Origin: Cryptomeria japonica | Taxonomy: Eukaryota; Streptophyta; Pinopsida; Cupressales; Cupressaceae | DNA length: 64,000 nucleotides | Direction of reading: 5' to 3' | NCBI RefSeq assembly: GCF_030272615.1 | Contig: NC_081415.1 | Coordinates: 506,181,373-506,245,372 of the forward strand | Shown here: positions 43,181 to 54,787 of the stretch, one piece after another | Layout: each line of letters opens with the position of its first letter | How positions within the stretch are numbered: position 1 is the stretch's first letter | Position numbers and translations under genes: made by a program | Notes under the pieces: model-generated | Told to the model about the DNA's origin: nothing | Seen by the model: the letters and a program-made list of their open reading frames with translations, nothing else | The model's database searches: none

Positions 43181-43375
43181 TGGTGGATTCAAGTGATCCC
43201 TTTCCTTCTTGTCCCCTTTAGGCTATTACTACCAGGGGCTCTTCTACAAATAGTTGACAAAATAATTTTTGGAATAATACCTCAACGAATAGTCCTTCAA
43301 GGTCTCCTCTTGTCATTGATCATGAATCTACTCTTGAGGTTTTATTCAACCAGGTTCCCTCCTCTCTCATTTGGT
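43181..43375 (+). pseudogene. Possible gag N-terminal fragment after LTR I
   Basis: From ATG at 43181 the frame reads MVDSSDPFPSCPL, a stop, then a serine/threonine/asparagine-rich stretch and SPLVIDHESTLEVLFNQVP, with a second stop between. A short S/T/N-rich start followed by an acidic-hydrophobic helix fits the N-terminus of a gypsy gag. It is then replaced by (CT)-rich sequence. With only about 60 residues and two stops the call is tentative. Confidence 0.3.
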
Positions 43376-44586
<1,211 letters not shown>

Positions 44587-44689
44587 TGTTGGAAATGTGC
44601 CTTGAATTAACTTGACATGTGTTTAGACTGATCGAAGTAACCTATCTCGATGGAAACCTCGTCTTGTGATCGACTATAGGGTGAGAAAG

Positions 44690-45370
44690 TCTGAGATGAT
44701 CCAACGGTTGTCGCTATACCGCGATGGGAAGATGATCAAAAGTTATTCCCCGCGGATTGGCGACAAACCACATGCAAAATGAAGTGAGCTAAAGACCGAG
44801 CAGATAAAGGTTGATCCAATGGTGGTCGCTAGGTCACGATGGGAAACTGCTCATTAGAATATCCATCGCAAACCAGCGACAACGAAGAGCTTAATTCCTA
44901 GCGGATAGTGAGGTCATGCTAAGGTGGCAGGCCAAGGACTCTAGAGACAATCAAGAAGTGACACGTGACATAAATGAGCAGCCCAGGTGAGATAAGGGTC
45001 ATGCAAATCAAGAAGATCCAATGACAGATCCAAGGAAGATCAACGATGGAGTATAATTCTAGGACTATCAGTGGTTGTCGTTGTACCGAGGTTGTGAGGT
45101 GCCCAAAATGTTATCCCTCGCGACATGGCGACCAAGTGGTGGGACCCGGTAGGAGAGTGACTAAGGCAAGTTAAACGTCGAGCAGATCACAGATGATCGA
45201 ATGACGATCAGAGAAGATCCGATGCTGGTCACTAGGTCACGATGGGAAATTGCTTGTTAGACTTTCCATCATGACCCAGCAATAAAGAAGAGTTTCATTC
45301 TGGGCGGTTAGTGAGGTCGTGATAAGGTGGCAGGGCAAGGACCCCAGAGCCAATCAGGTGGTGCCACATG
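44690..45370. repeat. Tandem duplication of about 400 bp inside LTR F
   Basis: The block at 44814-44967 (GATCCAATGGTGGTCGCTAG GTCACGATGGGAAA…) recurs at 45216-45370 with moderate divergence. The block at 44697-44770 recurs at 45061-45135. The period is about 365-400 bp. Each unit contains paired GTCGCTA…CAGCGAC or TGGCGAC words that could form hairpins. Confidence 0.7.
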
Positions 45371-45936
45371 GCGAAGCTGCATTAGTGGAGTTGTTGGTTC
45401 ATCGGTAGATCAGTGCAATGCTTTTGTGGTTTTTTTGATGGCCAATGGAGTAGAGACTGACTACGGGTGTGTGCTCGAACCGAAGTCCAAAAGGTAAACA
45501 CTTGGACACTGAAGATGGTCTTGTCGGTGTGTATGAATACGAATCGACCCGACTTCCTTGTGCATGTGGGATATTGTGTTTCTCATGAATGCAGACCGAC
45601 GCAGGTAGTTGGACTTCAAACCGTTGGTGCAATTGCTCAGATGAACAGTCGACAATCTGACATATGAAGCCATTGGATAACTATGGTGAAAGTACCTGAT
45701 GGCGGGATCCGATTGTAGTGTCCAGTTCATGAGAATCTGAGAACAAATACCTGTAGTTGCAGACTGAAACTTTATTGTAAATTCATTTACTGAAAATAAA
45801 GTGTCAAACTGTTGGTGGTGGGTTTTTTCCCAAAAGGGTTTTCCTACTTAATTCTTGGTGTTCTATCTCTGTATTGATTCTATCTATTTTTGTCTATGTT
45901 ATTCTTAACGTTCTGTAAAAGTTTTAAACTATATTC

Positions 45937-46988
45937 TGTTAGGTCCCGAAGACAACTGAGAGAGGGGGGGTGAATCAGTTGTCTAATAATATTAAACCAA
46001 AAACAACTTAATCAAATTACTGCTTAATACCCGTGAGACAGTCTGTTATATCGGTGTACAGATTTAATAGATAAATGCAATACCAGTAAAGATTAATGCA
46101 TGAAACTAAAAGACAAAGTCATCCACAACACATAACACCAATGTTTGTACGTGGAAACCCTGTAAGGGGAAAAACCATGGTGGGAAACCTTACCCACAAT
46201 CAGATGATACTACTGCAGATAGTAAGTGTACATAAATGGGGTCTGCACATGCAGAAAGGCCAAGCGCCTAGAGCTCACTACTCAATCACAAATGGGAGTC
46301 ACACTGACTACAATTGGATGGTTAAATCCAATAAGAATGTACTGCACAAAATAGCATCTTCATATGCTGGATTCAGTACCAGTGTAGTTCTGATATGCTA
46401 TCACAAAAACCTAGCTTCACCTTCAAATGATGTCTACGTATATAGCTCTGCTTAATCTCGCATATACCTTCGCACAAAACCTTTTTCGCATTTCACACTC
46501 AATCTTACAATTAAGACCTTACATTTATACCATAACCTAAGACCAATTTTAGAAGGTCGGCTCTACAAGATATTACAATAAAATATTTTTACAAATAATA
46601 CAATATCTGATGCAATAACCGATTCAACATGTCGGTTTAATGCATTTACAACAATAATTAATCATTTCCATAGGGTGTCGTGCTGATCTGGAAAAGATAA
46701 TCCTACCGGTGTAACCCTGGGCCTATTTGTCGGTAACAACAAATATGCAAATACGAATATGCCAATAAACAATTCTCCAAGATAAGATATCCAAACAATG
46801 TCTTCGACATTACCAAGTGTTTTCCAAGTCATTCCAAGTGTCGATGATCATTATATCCTGTCGGTGTGCCATATACCGATGACTGTGCAAAAGTCACTTG
46901 TTTGTCGGTGAATGTTGCTAGATCTCCAAAGTGCTAGAGTTTTAGTGCGTGTTGACATCAATGACAAAACCATACCAAAATACCAACA
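45937..46988 (-). mobile_element. Solo LTR G (Sirevirus-like copia) inside LTR F
   Basis: On the minus strand it begins TGTTGGTATTTTGGTATGGT and ends CTTCGGGACCTAACA, 1052 bp. The flanks TATTC (45932-45936) and CATTC (46989-46993) are a target duplication with one mismatch. Its end (TGTTAGGTCCCGAAGACAAC on the plus strand, followed by a G-run and TGAATCAG) has the same layout as the C1 LTR at 341. TCGGT/ACCGA words recur in it (for example 46050, 46635, 46860, 46905). Frame 46096-46455 lies inside the LTR. Confidence 0.85.
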
Positions 46989-47130
46989 CATTCTTGCATG
47001 ATCTTCCCTGTTAATTGACATTAGGAAGGCGTTTTCGCACTGTTCTTTCCTTACAAATGTCCCCTCCCTCTCTGAAGAATCCATCACTATCTCTCCCTCC
47101 TTATCTCTCACATGGGCTCTCTATCTAGTC

Positions 47131-47250
47131 TCTCCATCTCTAATTCACTCTCAAGTCTTACTCCCCCTCACTCCCTCTCTCTCCATCTCTAATTCACTCT
47201 CAAGTCTTACTCTCCCTTGCTCCCTCTCTCTCCATCTCTAATTCACTCTA
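47131..47250. repeat. 49-bp tandem repeat, pyrimidine-rich
   Basis: TCTCCATCTCTAATTCACTC followed by (T)CAAGTCTTACTC and CCTCACTCCCTCTC recurs at 47131, 47180 and 47229, giving a period of 49 bp and about 2.4 copies. It sits immediately left of the inverted structure. Confidence 0.8.
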
Positions 47251-47256
47251 ACGATA

Positions 47257-47402
47257 GGCTCTGATACCAAACTAAGAGGAAGCAACAATATGCACCAAAC
47301 TAAGAGGAAGCAACAATATGCTCTGATACCAAAAAAAGAGTATGACAACAATTGGCTCTGATACCAAACTAAGAGTAAGCAACAATATGCTCTGATATCA
47401 AA
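47257..47402 (-). repeat. Tandem array of tRNA-Met primer-like units (left arm)
   Basis: On the minus strand TTGGTATCAGAGC(C) occurs at 47257-47270, 47320-47332 and 47354-47367, and as TTGATATCAGAGC at 47389-47402. The units are 34-35 bp apart, separated by CATATTGTTGCTTACTCTTA-like spacers. Between the first two lies one more unit that lacks the CAGAG core. Each full unit matches the plant tRNA-iMet primer site. Retroelements normally have one such site. Confidence 0.85.
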
Positions 47403-47682
47403 CAAGTGCAAGACAACATTTCATTTCATTATATGAGATAACTTCATTACATGAGACATACTTCATAACCTATGCAAGTCAATTTCTCATAATCCGCATA
47501 TCGCATGGAAGCACAAGGGTAGAGGATACTTCCAACTTCCTCCTATGAGACTCACAACACCACCCTCTTGCTACAAGACTTACTTCACACAAGACTCAAT
47601 ACTTGAACTCCAAGACTCAATACAACTCAGGATTTCACTCTAAGACTTGATGCAACCCAAGGTGCCCAAATGAGCTCACAAT

Positions 47683-47696
47683 GCCTCTATTTATAG
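47683..47696 (-). promoter_or_regulatory. TATA box in left arm
   Basis: On the minus strand CTATAAATAGAGGC is followed by a leader of about 290 bases up to the first primer-like unit. The same box and leader occur in the right arm. It is likely the pregenomic-RNA promoter of the fossil element. Confidence 0.65.
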
Positions 47697-48221
47697 TAGT
47701 TGGAGGCCAAGGGGTAGATGGATTTTGATCGGTAGGTGTGAGTGGTAGATGGATTTGACTAACAAATATAGGTGGTAGATAGAGAAACTAATAGATGGTA
47801 GTACCGATGCATGTGAGTGGTAGAAAAATAGTTGAAAAAGTAGGAGGAAATTTTGGAAGGTAGTGAAGTGGAGTGGTAGGTGGTAGTACGTACCAAGGAA
47901 TCTTGTCATAATGGAGGAGTACGTACTAAGATATGTGCAAGCTCATGTAGGCCCTTTACAATTTATTTAATAATTTCTGCAACTTTCCTACTGACCCACA
48001 ATTTATTAATTTATTTACTATCACTTTTTGTAACCCTGAAAAGCGAGAATGATCCACTTAACACCCATAAGTGGCTACATGCATCTTTCTTTTTACACAG
48101 GTTTTGCATCCTATTGTCAAGCTTCACATGGTTGACATCATGGCTTTTTTAAATAGGGTTGCATCCTACTGTAAGATCTTAATGTGGCTGACTTCATGGC
48201 ACAGACAAACCCTTGTGCTAG

Positions 48222-48420
48222 TTGAGATGCAATCCATTACATTACTAAGCATAAAATATACTAAACTAATTTGCAAGGAGGAATATCAAACCAAATGGTT
48301 GACAGTGTCAATCCTTGTTTTTACAATGCATTGTCTAACATAAGCAAGAAATTACTAATATTATATTTTTAATATATGACACTAATTATGTACAATAAAA
48401 TTCATTAAGCTACTGCAATA
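48222..48420. other. AT-rich spacer, no recognised feature
   Basis: About 200 AT-rich bases between the left arm and the readable minus-strand coding remnant. It may be decayed coding sequence, but I cannot read a frame through it. Confidence 0.4.
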
Positions 48421-50741
48421 TCATCCTAGGTCTTGTGTCCAAACGTTCCACCATAAAACACGCCAACACCCAATGTCTGCAATAAGATGAATTCCTGGTA
48501 AATTGAAGACATTGTCAAATTCCACAACATACTTATATTTGTAAGTATGTTTTAATCTTTTCAATAGGAGTCTTCCTGTTTGTGGATGATACCAGTCGCC
48601 TTTGATCTGGTGTCTTTGTGCTCGATTATCCATTCCAGCTGGTAGTAAGGAAAATGCACAACAAGATAGATGATGTCTACGAGGACAGTATGAGACTTAT
48701 ATGGTGTTAGCTGGGATAGTAATATCTTACATGAAGGATTGAATATTTTAGTAAAATCTTCAACACTATGGAAATCTGATGGAAAATGTCTCATAATATC
48801 CCTACAACTGAATATTATATGTGCTTTTTTATATTGCCTTACTTATGCCTTTAGAACAATTAATTCTACTTTAGTAAGGTTTGGGGACAAAATGTGTATT
48901 TCTTTTGCACCTGGCACTGTTTGCAAGTTACCCCAACCCTGAATTCTAGTTACTAAAATGGGATTTTTAAAGAAATATATTTCCAATATGTTTTTTTGAC
49001 AGTCCGCTAGCAACTCTTTAATTTGTCGAATGGCTGAAAATTCTAGAGGATTAGGAAGGAGATTCTCGTGTATCAAATTTAAGAATAACATTGATACAAA
49101 TAGAATCTTGGTTGAAATCAACAAATTTAGCTCCTGAATCATTTCCCAAAATGACACCAATTTGAGTAAAAGAAACCATTGAAAACTAGCTGAGGAAATC
49201 CCATCCTAGGAGAATATTAGTTTTAATGCCATCATCCTGCCAAAATGAACAGGAATAACTAAGTTCTCCTATATTTATTGGAATTTTGCATGCTTTTCTC
49301 TCCAACCTCTTCTTAGCTCCTATTCCTTGGATTAGAATATTTTGGGGTTGCCAATAATGGGATGTAGTACATATTCTTTAGCAATACTAATTATGGATCC
49401 TGTGTCTAGAATAGTAGAAAATTCATATTTAACATATGGTCCTACTATAACAAGAATTATGGGATTTATAGGTTTTCTGGGATCCACCTTTTTGGCACCA
49501 TACTTTTCTATGTTCTTTTCTATTTTCATTTCTATTTTGCATAACTGCTCCTCCTTGGCTGAAACTTTTCCCCAATTATTTTGCTACAATATCTGTGTTA
49601 TGACTTTATCAATTGTTGCAAAAATATCAGTTTGTTGTCGCACTTCATCCATTTGTACTATGACTTCTTTGTTCTCAAAGTATTCCTCAAAACTTCCTTC
49701 TAATAAATGTGTTGCATAGTCAAGAAGACTTTGTTCATACTCATCTCCAACACTTTCCTTATTATTCCCAGAGACTTGATCAAGCATCCATTCATTATGA
49801 TCTATTTCTTTTGTGTATAAATCCTCAGGAAAGAAAGATTGATCCACTATATTTATTTTGTTTTCTTCATTTTCAATCAATCTTGCTAGACAATTTCTAA
49901 TATCTTCTTATTCTGTTAATATGTTGTTTTGAGAATTACTACAAACTTCTTTTCCTAGAGGACAATTTTTCCCTTGAATTCTTTGAGTCATTTCTTGAGA
50001 ATGAATATATTCTATTTCATTAGCCTTCTTCAGTTCATCATTAGTTTGGGAAGAATTTTCTTCATTATGCTTAGAGAGCATTAAACACATGGAATCTTCA
50101 GGATGAGTATATTCTACTTTATTATTAATTTGGGAAGAGCTTGCTTCATCACTCGTGGGTTCTTCACGTATTGTTTTGGGGCTTTTTTCATCAATCAACT
50201 CTTTAAAAGTATTAGCTATCTTTTCTTAAGAGCTTTCTTGATTTCCATTTGTCTTTTCAAAGATTTTCCTAGCCCTTGTAACATAAGAATCATCTTCTTT
50301 TTGCAAAAGATTAGTCTTTGTTTTCACCTTCCATTTATTTATTTATTTTTCAATATAGATCTTTTCTTTGTTAAGTTCTTCTATCCTCTGTAAATATTCT
50401 TCATTCTTCTAGCTACTAAGTTTTCTTCATATCTATAAATTTTCCTGTTTATTTCTCTCTCTAATTCACATACTACATCTTCAAGATTTTCTTTTAGGAT
50501 TCTTATATGATCTTCTACACATCTGTCATATTTTTCATCTATTATCTTCCTTTTCTTCTTAGAAACACTATCTAAGCAATTTTCAACATCACCCATACAA
50601 GACTTGCCTTCCTTCCTATTTACTTGTGAAGTTATCACAGTCTGTCTACTATCTTTTTCTACACAAGCTTTCTTTTCATTCCTTAAATATGATGGCCTAT
50701 TCTTTGATATTTTAAAGCATCCATTCTCATCAACAAATAAA
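48421..50741 (-). pseudogene. Fossil polyprotein fragment with aspartic protease (pararetrovirus-like), - strand
   Basis: Reading from 50741 leftwards, one long coding remnant is visible in several frames. There is a lysine/glutamate-rich helical part (50638-50381), an acidic part (50198-49584, with SQEMTQRIQGKNCPLGKEVC), and then the protease (49529-49332: VKYEFSTILDTGSIISIAKE). Readable linker (ILLGWDFLSWF near 49180, then 49160-48843 and 48794-48421) follows. DTGS is the aspartic protease signature. The upstream part starts at about 52462 and is interrupted by the LINE at 50755-52393. The order capsid-like region, protease, with an intergenic region downstream, fits a Caulimoviridae-type fossil, but the RT and RNase H expected after the protease are absent on this strand. 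Stops and frameshifts are many. Confidence 0.5.
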
Positions 50742-50792
50742 TCATTATCAACAAAAACTTACACTTATAAGGGTAACATTTTGAACGTGAGA

Positions 50793-52120
50793 ATGTATCC
50801 CACCGTTGTCCCACCTGTTGATCCCGCTCGATCCCCTGCTACCGTTCTCCCTGTTGGATCTGCGACCCAGTCTGCTCCAGTGGCTATTGGTCCCTCCTAG
50901 GTGATAGTGGTAGCAGATACCCCTTGCATCGACATTGCTCGAGAGTCGTCAACAAATTTTCGCAGAGGGGGGGAAGGGGGTTTATCCCCGTCTCTTGCAC
51001 GACCTCTGTTAATGTGAACAAGGATTCATATAGGGAAATAGAGAATAATGTGAAGGTATTTACAGAGCATGGTATTATCTGCGGATTCAAGGGTTTTTTG
51101 CCCAGCCTCCCAGAGCTACATAAATGGATCTTTCTTCACTGGGAACCACTCATTTCTGGTACTGTTCATATATACCCTATGGCTAAAGGTTTCTTTGTAG
51201 CTAAATTTGAAGATGCTAAGGATAGAAAAAAAATGTGTGAAAGTTTTTTCTATGAGAAAGATAAAATGCCGCTTTTGGCCAAACCCTGGCACTCCGATTT
51301 TAACCCCCTTTCTGAGAAGTTCAACAAAATCCTGGTTTGGGTTCGACTTCCTTATCTTCCTATCTATTTGTGGGTTGATTCTCTCTTTGAGGAAATTGGT
51401 GATGCTATTGGGAGTTTCATCATGGTGGATAACGAATCCTTTGAGCTTTACCACACAACTTTCGCTCGCATTCTAGTGGAGCTAGATGTGTCTAAGGGAC
51501 TTCCAGCTGAGATTTCCATCAACTCTTCTTTTGGAAGTTGGGTCCAAACTTTGGATTACGAAGGTATTCCATTCAGGTGTCGTAAATGCTTCAAAACTGG
51601 GCATGCGGCTAGGAATTGTGGGCTCAAGAAGAAAAATCTTGCAACTTCATGGTGGTCAAGGGCCTCTTACCTACATTATTCTGTTAAGAAATCTTTGGAC
51701 TCTTCCAATAAATCATTAGATGTTGGGATTTCGAAGGCTGGTTTAGATTCTTTAAAGGAGAAGAATGTTTCTTCGGATGCCACTAAGGTTGGCTCGGAGA
51801 TTAAAATTGTTGGAATTCAGGATGTTGTTGTCTATTCTACTGAAAATGGTTTGTTGTCTATTACCCTGCTTGTTGGTTCTTCTTCTTTGGAGGATGACCT
51901 TCCCACTTCCCAGATCGCTACCGGATCTTTGTCTGATCCTTTTGATTCTCAAATTTTTGTTGTCCCTGCCTCTCCGAATGTTTCCTTTGTTCCTCTTGGT
52001 GGTGGGAGGTCCTCTATTTTGGACCCGTCTTCTTTGCAATGGATTGCTGCTAGGGGTGAGGAGGGATGGACTACCGTTAAAAGTAAGAAATATAAATCAT
52101 CACAGACCTCTTTTGATTGA
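50793..52120 (+). pseudogene. LINE ORF1 (DUF4283-type RNA-binding protein with CCHC knuckle)
   Basis: A 398-codon open frame runs from 50924 to 52120. An upstream segment from ATG 50793 (MYPTVVPPVDPARSPATVLP) is in another frame and is separated by a TAG at 50898 and a G-run near 50965, so the original start was probably upstream. The DUF4283-like domain spans residues about 45-200 (FKGFLPSLPELHKWIFLHWE, GFFVAKFEDAKDRKKMCESF, PLLAKPWHSDFNPLSEKFNK, VWVRLPYLPIYLWV). The zinc knuckle CRKCFKTGHAARNC follows near residue 215. The C-terminal tail is serine-rich and ends EEGWTTVKSKKYKSS. In plant L1 elements this protein binds the element RNA. The main domain is intact. Confidence 0.88.
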
Positions 52121-52393
52121 CCCTTCGATCTCCCAAGTGTAGATCAAATTCTTGATCAATCTTGGTTGGGTTGGGGTTGCTTGCTGGTCTTTGTTGCAGC
52201 CAGTTGGTTCTTGTTGGGGGTCATGTGTTGTCCCCCATCTTTTGTCTGGTTTCGTTGTGTCTCTCTTGTGTTCTATTTCATTGAGTGTACTTTCAGGCTT
52301 ATCTTAAGGTTCGGGTTTCAAGTCCTTCCTAAACCTATTTTGTATAGGGTTTCAAGTCCCTTCAAAACTTGTTTTCCCTTAATAAAAAATAAT
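52121..52393 (+). other. 3' untranslated region of the LINE
   Basis: A T/G-rich stretch with TTGGGTTGGGGTTGCTTGCT, a repeated GGGTTTCAAGTCC (52313-52325 and 52349-52360) and a terminal TTTTCCCTTAATAAAAAAT. The frame at 52166-52465 is not coding. Confidence 0.6.
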
Positions 52394-52465
52394 TCATTAT
52401 CAACAATGTTATATCCTGACATGGATCTTGAACTAGAAGCATTACTCTGTATGTTGTCATTCTGA
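52394..52465 (-). pseudogene. Upstream piece of the - strand polyprotein remnant, cut off by the LINE
   Basis: On the minus strand, SSSRSMSGYNIVDN reads from about 52455 into the TSD and continues across the LINE at 50754 (DLFVDENGCFKI). The strand switch to the plus-oriented RNase H remnant lies just right of here, near 52465. Confidence 0.5.
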
Positions 52466-53275
52466 GCAAATATTATTGAGAAAAGCTTTAGATCCTACTC
52501 AAAATTTTGGTCCTCGTTCACTGCTACAATTTCTCGACTTACAGCTATCCTTAACAATGCCTCCCTGGTTTCAACAACAGGTATTACTTTTGCGGGGTCC
52601 ACAGCTACTTGCAGAACTTACCCTCAATCTTTCAGACTTTATACTCTCTCAACAAGATTTGAACAAAATAATAGACAATAAATATCACACAAACTTCTAT
52701 CCAAGAGTCTCACAAAGAACCTACCATGATAGAGTCAACTAAAGGAATCATCTTTTGGATGGAAACCCCAAACTACAAAAGCGATTCAACAAATCAAGAC
52801 CAAATTCCAAAGCCTACGTAGTCTTCATATTCCAGCCCTGGGTAATCCACTAATTTTATATATTGATGCTTATGACACAACATGGTCTACTATTTTGATA
52901 CAGGAATTTCTAGATAAAAGGACAAAGATTTGTGGCTACGGGTCTGGAACATTTACAAATACAGAATCTCGATATCACATTTATGAAAAAGAGATTCTTG
53001 TTAAAAAAGGAATTGAGAAATTCAAAATATTTCTCAAACCAGAGCATTTTGTGGTGAGAACAAACAGCCAAGCTATGAGGAGCCTTATGAAGAAAAAACC
53101 CAACAAAGATATTGCACAAGGGAGAATTGCCCGATGGTATTTTGAATTTCTTGGATATGATTTTGATATTGAATGGATAAAAGGGAAAAATAATCCACTT
53201 GCAAATTCATTAACCAGAGAACTAGCAGCAATTATTCAAATTCAAGTTGGTAATTCAATACCCCGATGGTAATTA
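52466..53275 (+). pseudogene. RT end and RNase H of pararetrovirus type, + strand
   Basis: The first 330 bases are poorly readable. From about 52855 the frame shows LILYIDAYDTTWSTIL, with a catalytic aspartate, then ICGYGSGTFTNTESRYHIYE, KEILVKKGIEKFKIFLKPEH and FVVRTNSQAMRSLM, where the usual TDN reads TNS. It continues to ARWYFEFLGYDFDIEWIKGK and NNPLANSLTRE, where the last aspartate has become asparagine. The YxSGTF and FVVRT words and the long connection are those of Caulimoviridae-type RNase H rather than gypsy or copia. At least two catalytic acids are lost. It stands on the opposite strand to the protease remnant. Confidence 0.7.
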
Positions 53276-53974
53276 TCAAATGGGAGAATTATAGAACTTC
53301 CATTGCAAATTATTACTTCACTTGTCGAAGTATGGATTTTAGATAAATGGCTATGAGATCTTAGAAGAGTCATCCTAGAATATCATGACCAAAGGATTCA
53401 TTCTCCAAAAGAAGAAGAAAAGTTCTTAGAAACATTTGGTTTATCATATGCTCCAATTGCTTTCACTTGCAGGAACCATTGTTCTATGGATATACAGATT
53501 ACAAGGTTTCAATCCTTATGTTGGACCAATCCAACAAAAATGAATTTCCTTAAATGTTGTAAGTTTGGATTTATTAATAGTATCACTCCCCTACAAACTG
53601 AGTTTGAAGACTACGTAGATATTTTTACTCCAAACTTCCCACCTAATATGAGACAATTCTTTAGTCTCATACATGGAAATTTGTTTTATGCCATTTTTCA
53701 AAGGAATGGTTGATTATTTAGTTTCACTAGGAAGATAATGTCTCCCAAGGATTGAATTTTATCCCCTCATATATCCATAGTTTCCAGAAGTAATGATTGA
53801 GGATGTAATGTCAAGCTTATTTCTAGCCAAACTAGCTATACACATAGAATGGCACGTTGTAAGAGGTGAAGAACAAGTCAGAATCGTCCATGCTTTCCAT
53901 CGGAGACTAGAAGATTGGGATGATGTTTTTGAACCTCTTCCAGATAATCTTTTACCACCTGGACCCCATCTCGT
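53276..53974 (+). pseudogene. Decayed C-terminal extension after RNase H, + strand
   Basis: Several short open stretches follow in changing frames (VEVWILDKWL, SPKEEEKFLETFGLSYAPIA, a 75-codon frame at 53486-53713 with TRFQSLCWTNPTKMNFLKCC, and 53793-53978 with HIEWHVVRGEEQVRIVHAFH). They form one decayed extension of the polyprotein, ending at the right arm of the inverted repeat. I know no domain for it. The stretch is coding-like in composition but broken in at least three places. Confidence 0.4.
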
Positions 53975-54504
53975 CTAGCACAAGGGTTTGTCTGTGCCAT
54001 GAAGTCAACCACGCTAAGATATGACAGCAAGATGCAACCCTATTTAAAAAAGCCATGATGTCAACCATATAAAGCCTAACAACAGGATGCACAACCTGTG
54101 TAAAAAGCAAGATCCTTGTAGCCACTTACGGGTGTTAAGTGGATCATTCTCACTTTTCGAGTATGCAAAAAGTGATAGTAAATAAATTAGTAAATAGTTG
54201 GTCCGTAGGAAAGTTGTAGAAATTTTATTAAATGAATTGTAAAGGGGCCTATATGAGGTTGCACATAGCAGAGTACATACTCCACTATGATGAGATTCCA
54301 TAGTACATACCACCACCTACCACTCCACTTCCACTACGCTCCAAAAGTTCCTCCTACTTTTCCATCTACTTTTCTCATCTACCACTCACATCTACCAGTA
54401 TAACTATCTACCACTTTGTCCATCTACCACCTATATCTTTCGGTCTAATCCATCTACCACTCACACCTACCGATCAAATTCATCTACCACTTGGCCTCCA
54501 TCTA

Positions 54505-54513
54505 CTATAAATA
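54505..54513 (+). promoter_or_regulatory. TATA box in right arm
   Basis: CTATAAATA followed by GAGGCCTTGTGAGCTCATTTG, the same promoter-like block as in the left arm. It is followed by a leader to the primer-like sites at 54741 and 54776. Confidence 0.65.
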
Positions 54514-54740
54514 GAGGCCTTGTGAGCTCATTTGAGGTATCGAGTCTTGAAGTTCAAGTATTGAGTCTTCTGTGAAGTAAGTCTTGTAGCAAAAGTGTGG
54601 TGTTATGAGTCTCATAGGAACAAGTTGGAAGTATCCTCTACCCTTGCGCTTCCATACAATTTGGGGATTATGAGAAACTGACTTGCATAGGTTATGAAGT
54701 TTGTCTCATGTAATGAAATGGAATGTTGTCTTGCACTTGT

Positions 54741-54787
54741 TTGATATTAGAGCATATTGTTGCTTACTCTTAGTTTGGTATCAGAGC
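54741..54787 (+). other. Two tRNA-Met primer-like sites (right arm)
   Basis: TTGATATTAGAGC at 54741-54753 is a mutated unit and TTGGTATCAGAGC at 54775-54787 a perfect one, 35 bp apart. The right arm ends here in (CT)n, so it has fewer units than the left arm. Confidence 0.8.

Larger units (their letters stand above)
44587..47055 (+). mobile_element. Solo LTR F (copia-type), containing solo LTR G
   Basis: It begins TGTTGGAAATGTGCCTTGAA and ends CTTTCCTTACA, with a perfect AATGT duplication at 44582-44586 and 47056-47060. A copia-like block GTGGGTTTTTTCCCAAAAGG GTTTTCC lies at 45815-45845, near the expected R/U5. Without G the LTR is about 1.41 kb. No internal region or second LTR is present, so it is a solo LTR. 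It landed in the pyrimidine-rich DNA: the flanks join as CTCTCTTTCAATGTCCCCTC. The small frames at 45399-45730 have no domain. Confidence 0.85.
47257..48221 (-). repeat. Left arm of a large inverted repeat (pararetrovirus-like intergenic region)
   Basis: This arm is the reverse complement, with substitutions and indels, of 53975-54788. Matching landmarks are the primer-like units, the TATA box (47683-47696 and 54505-54513), a run of CTACCAC-type words, GTAGGCCCTTTACAATTTAT TTAATAA (47948-47975; right arm near 54220-54250) and the outer edge GTGCTAG (48215-48221; CTAGCAC at 53975). In its sense (minus) the order is coding region, promoter, leader, primer site, as in the intergenic region of caulimovirus-like genomes. 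Confidence 0.8.
50755..52393 (+). mobile_element. ORF1-only L1-type LINE insertion
   Basis: The insert is flanked by a 13-bp duplication TCATTATCAACAA (50742-50754 and 52394-52406). It ends in an A-rich tail (CCCTTAATAAAAAATAAT) and runs 1639 bp. It contains ORF1 and a 3' untranslated region of about 270 bp, but no endonuclease or RT gene. A long TSD and A-rich 3' end are the signature of target-primed reverse transcription. The 5' start is not a random truncation within ORF2, since ORF1 is present and ORF2 absent. The site hit is the minus-strand polyprotein remnant. Confidence 0.85.

Noticed and set aside
47257-47402. Possible tRNA gene or CRISPR-like array, because of regularly spaced units
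   Set aside because: Each unit is only the 12-13 base complement of the tRNA-Met 3' end plus a nearly constant spacer; there is no cloverleaf, spacers do not vary, and the context is a plant retroelement.
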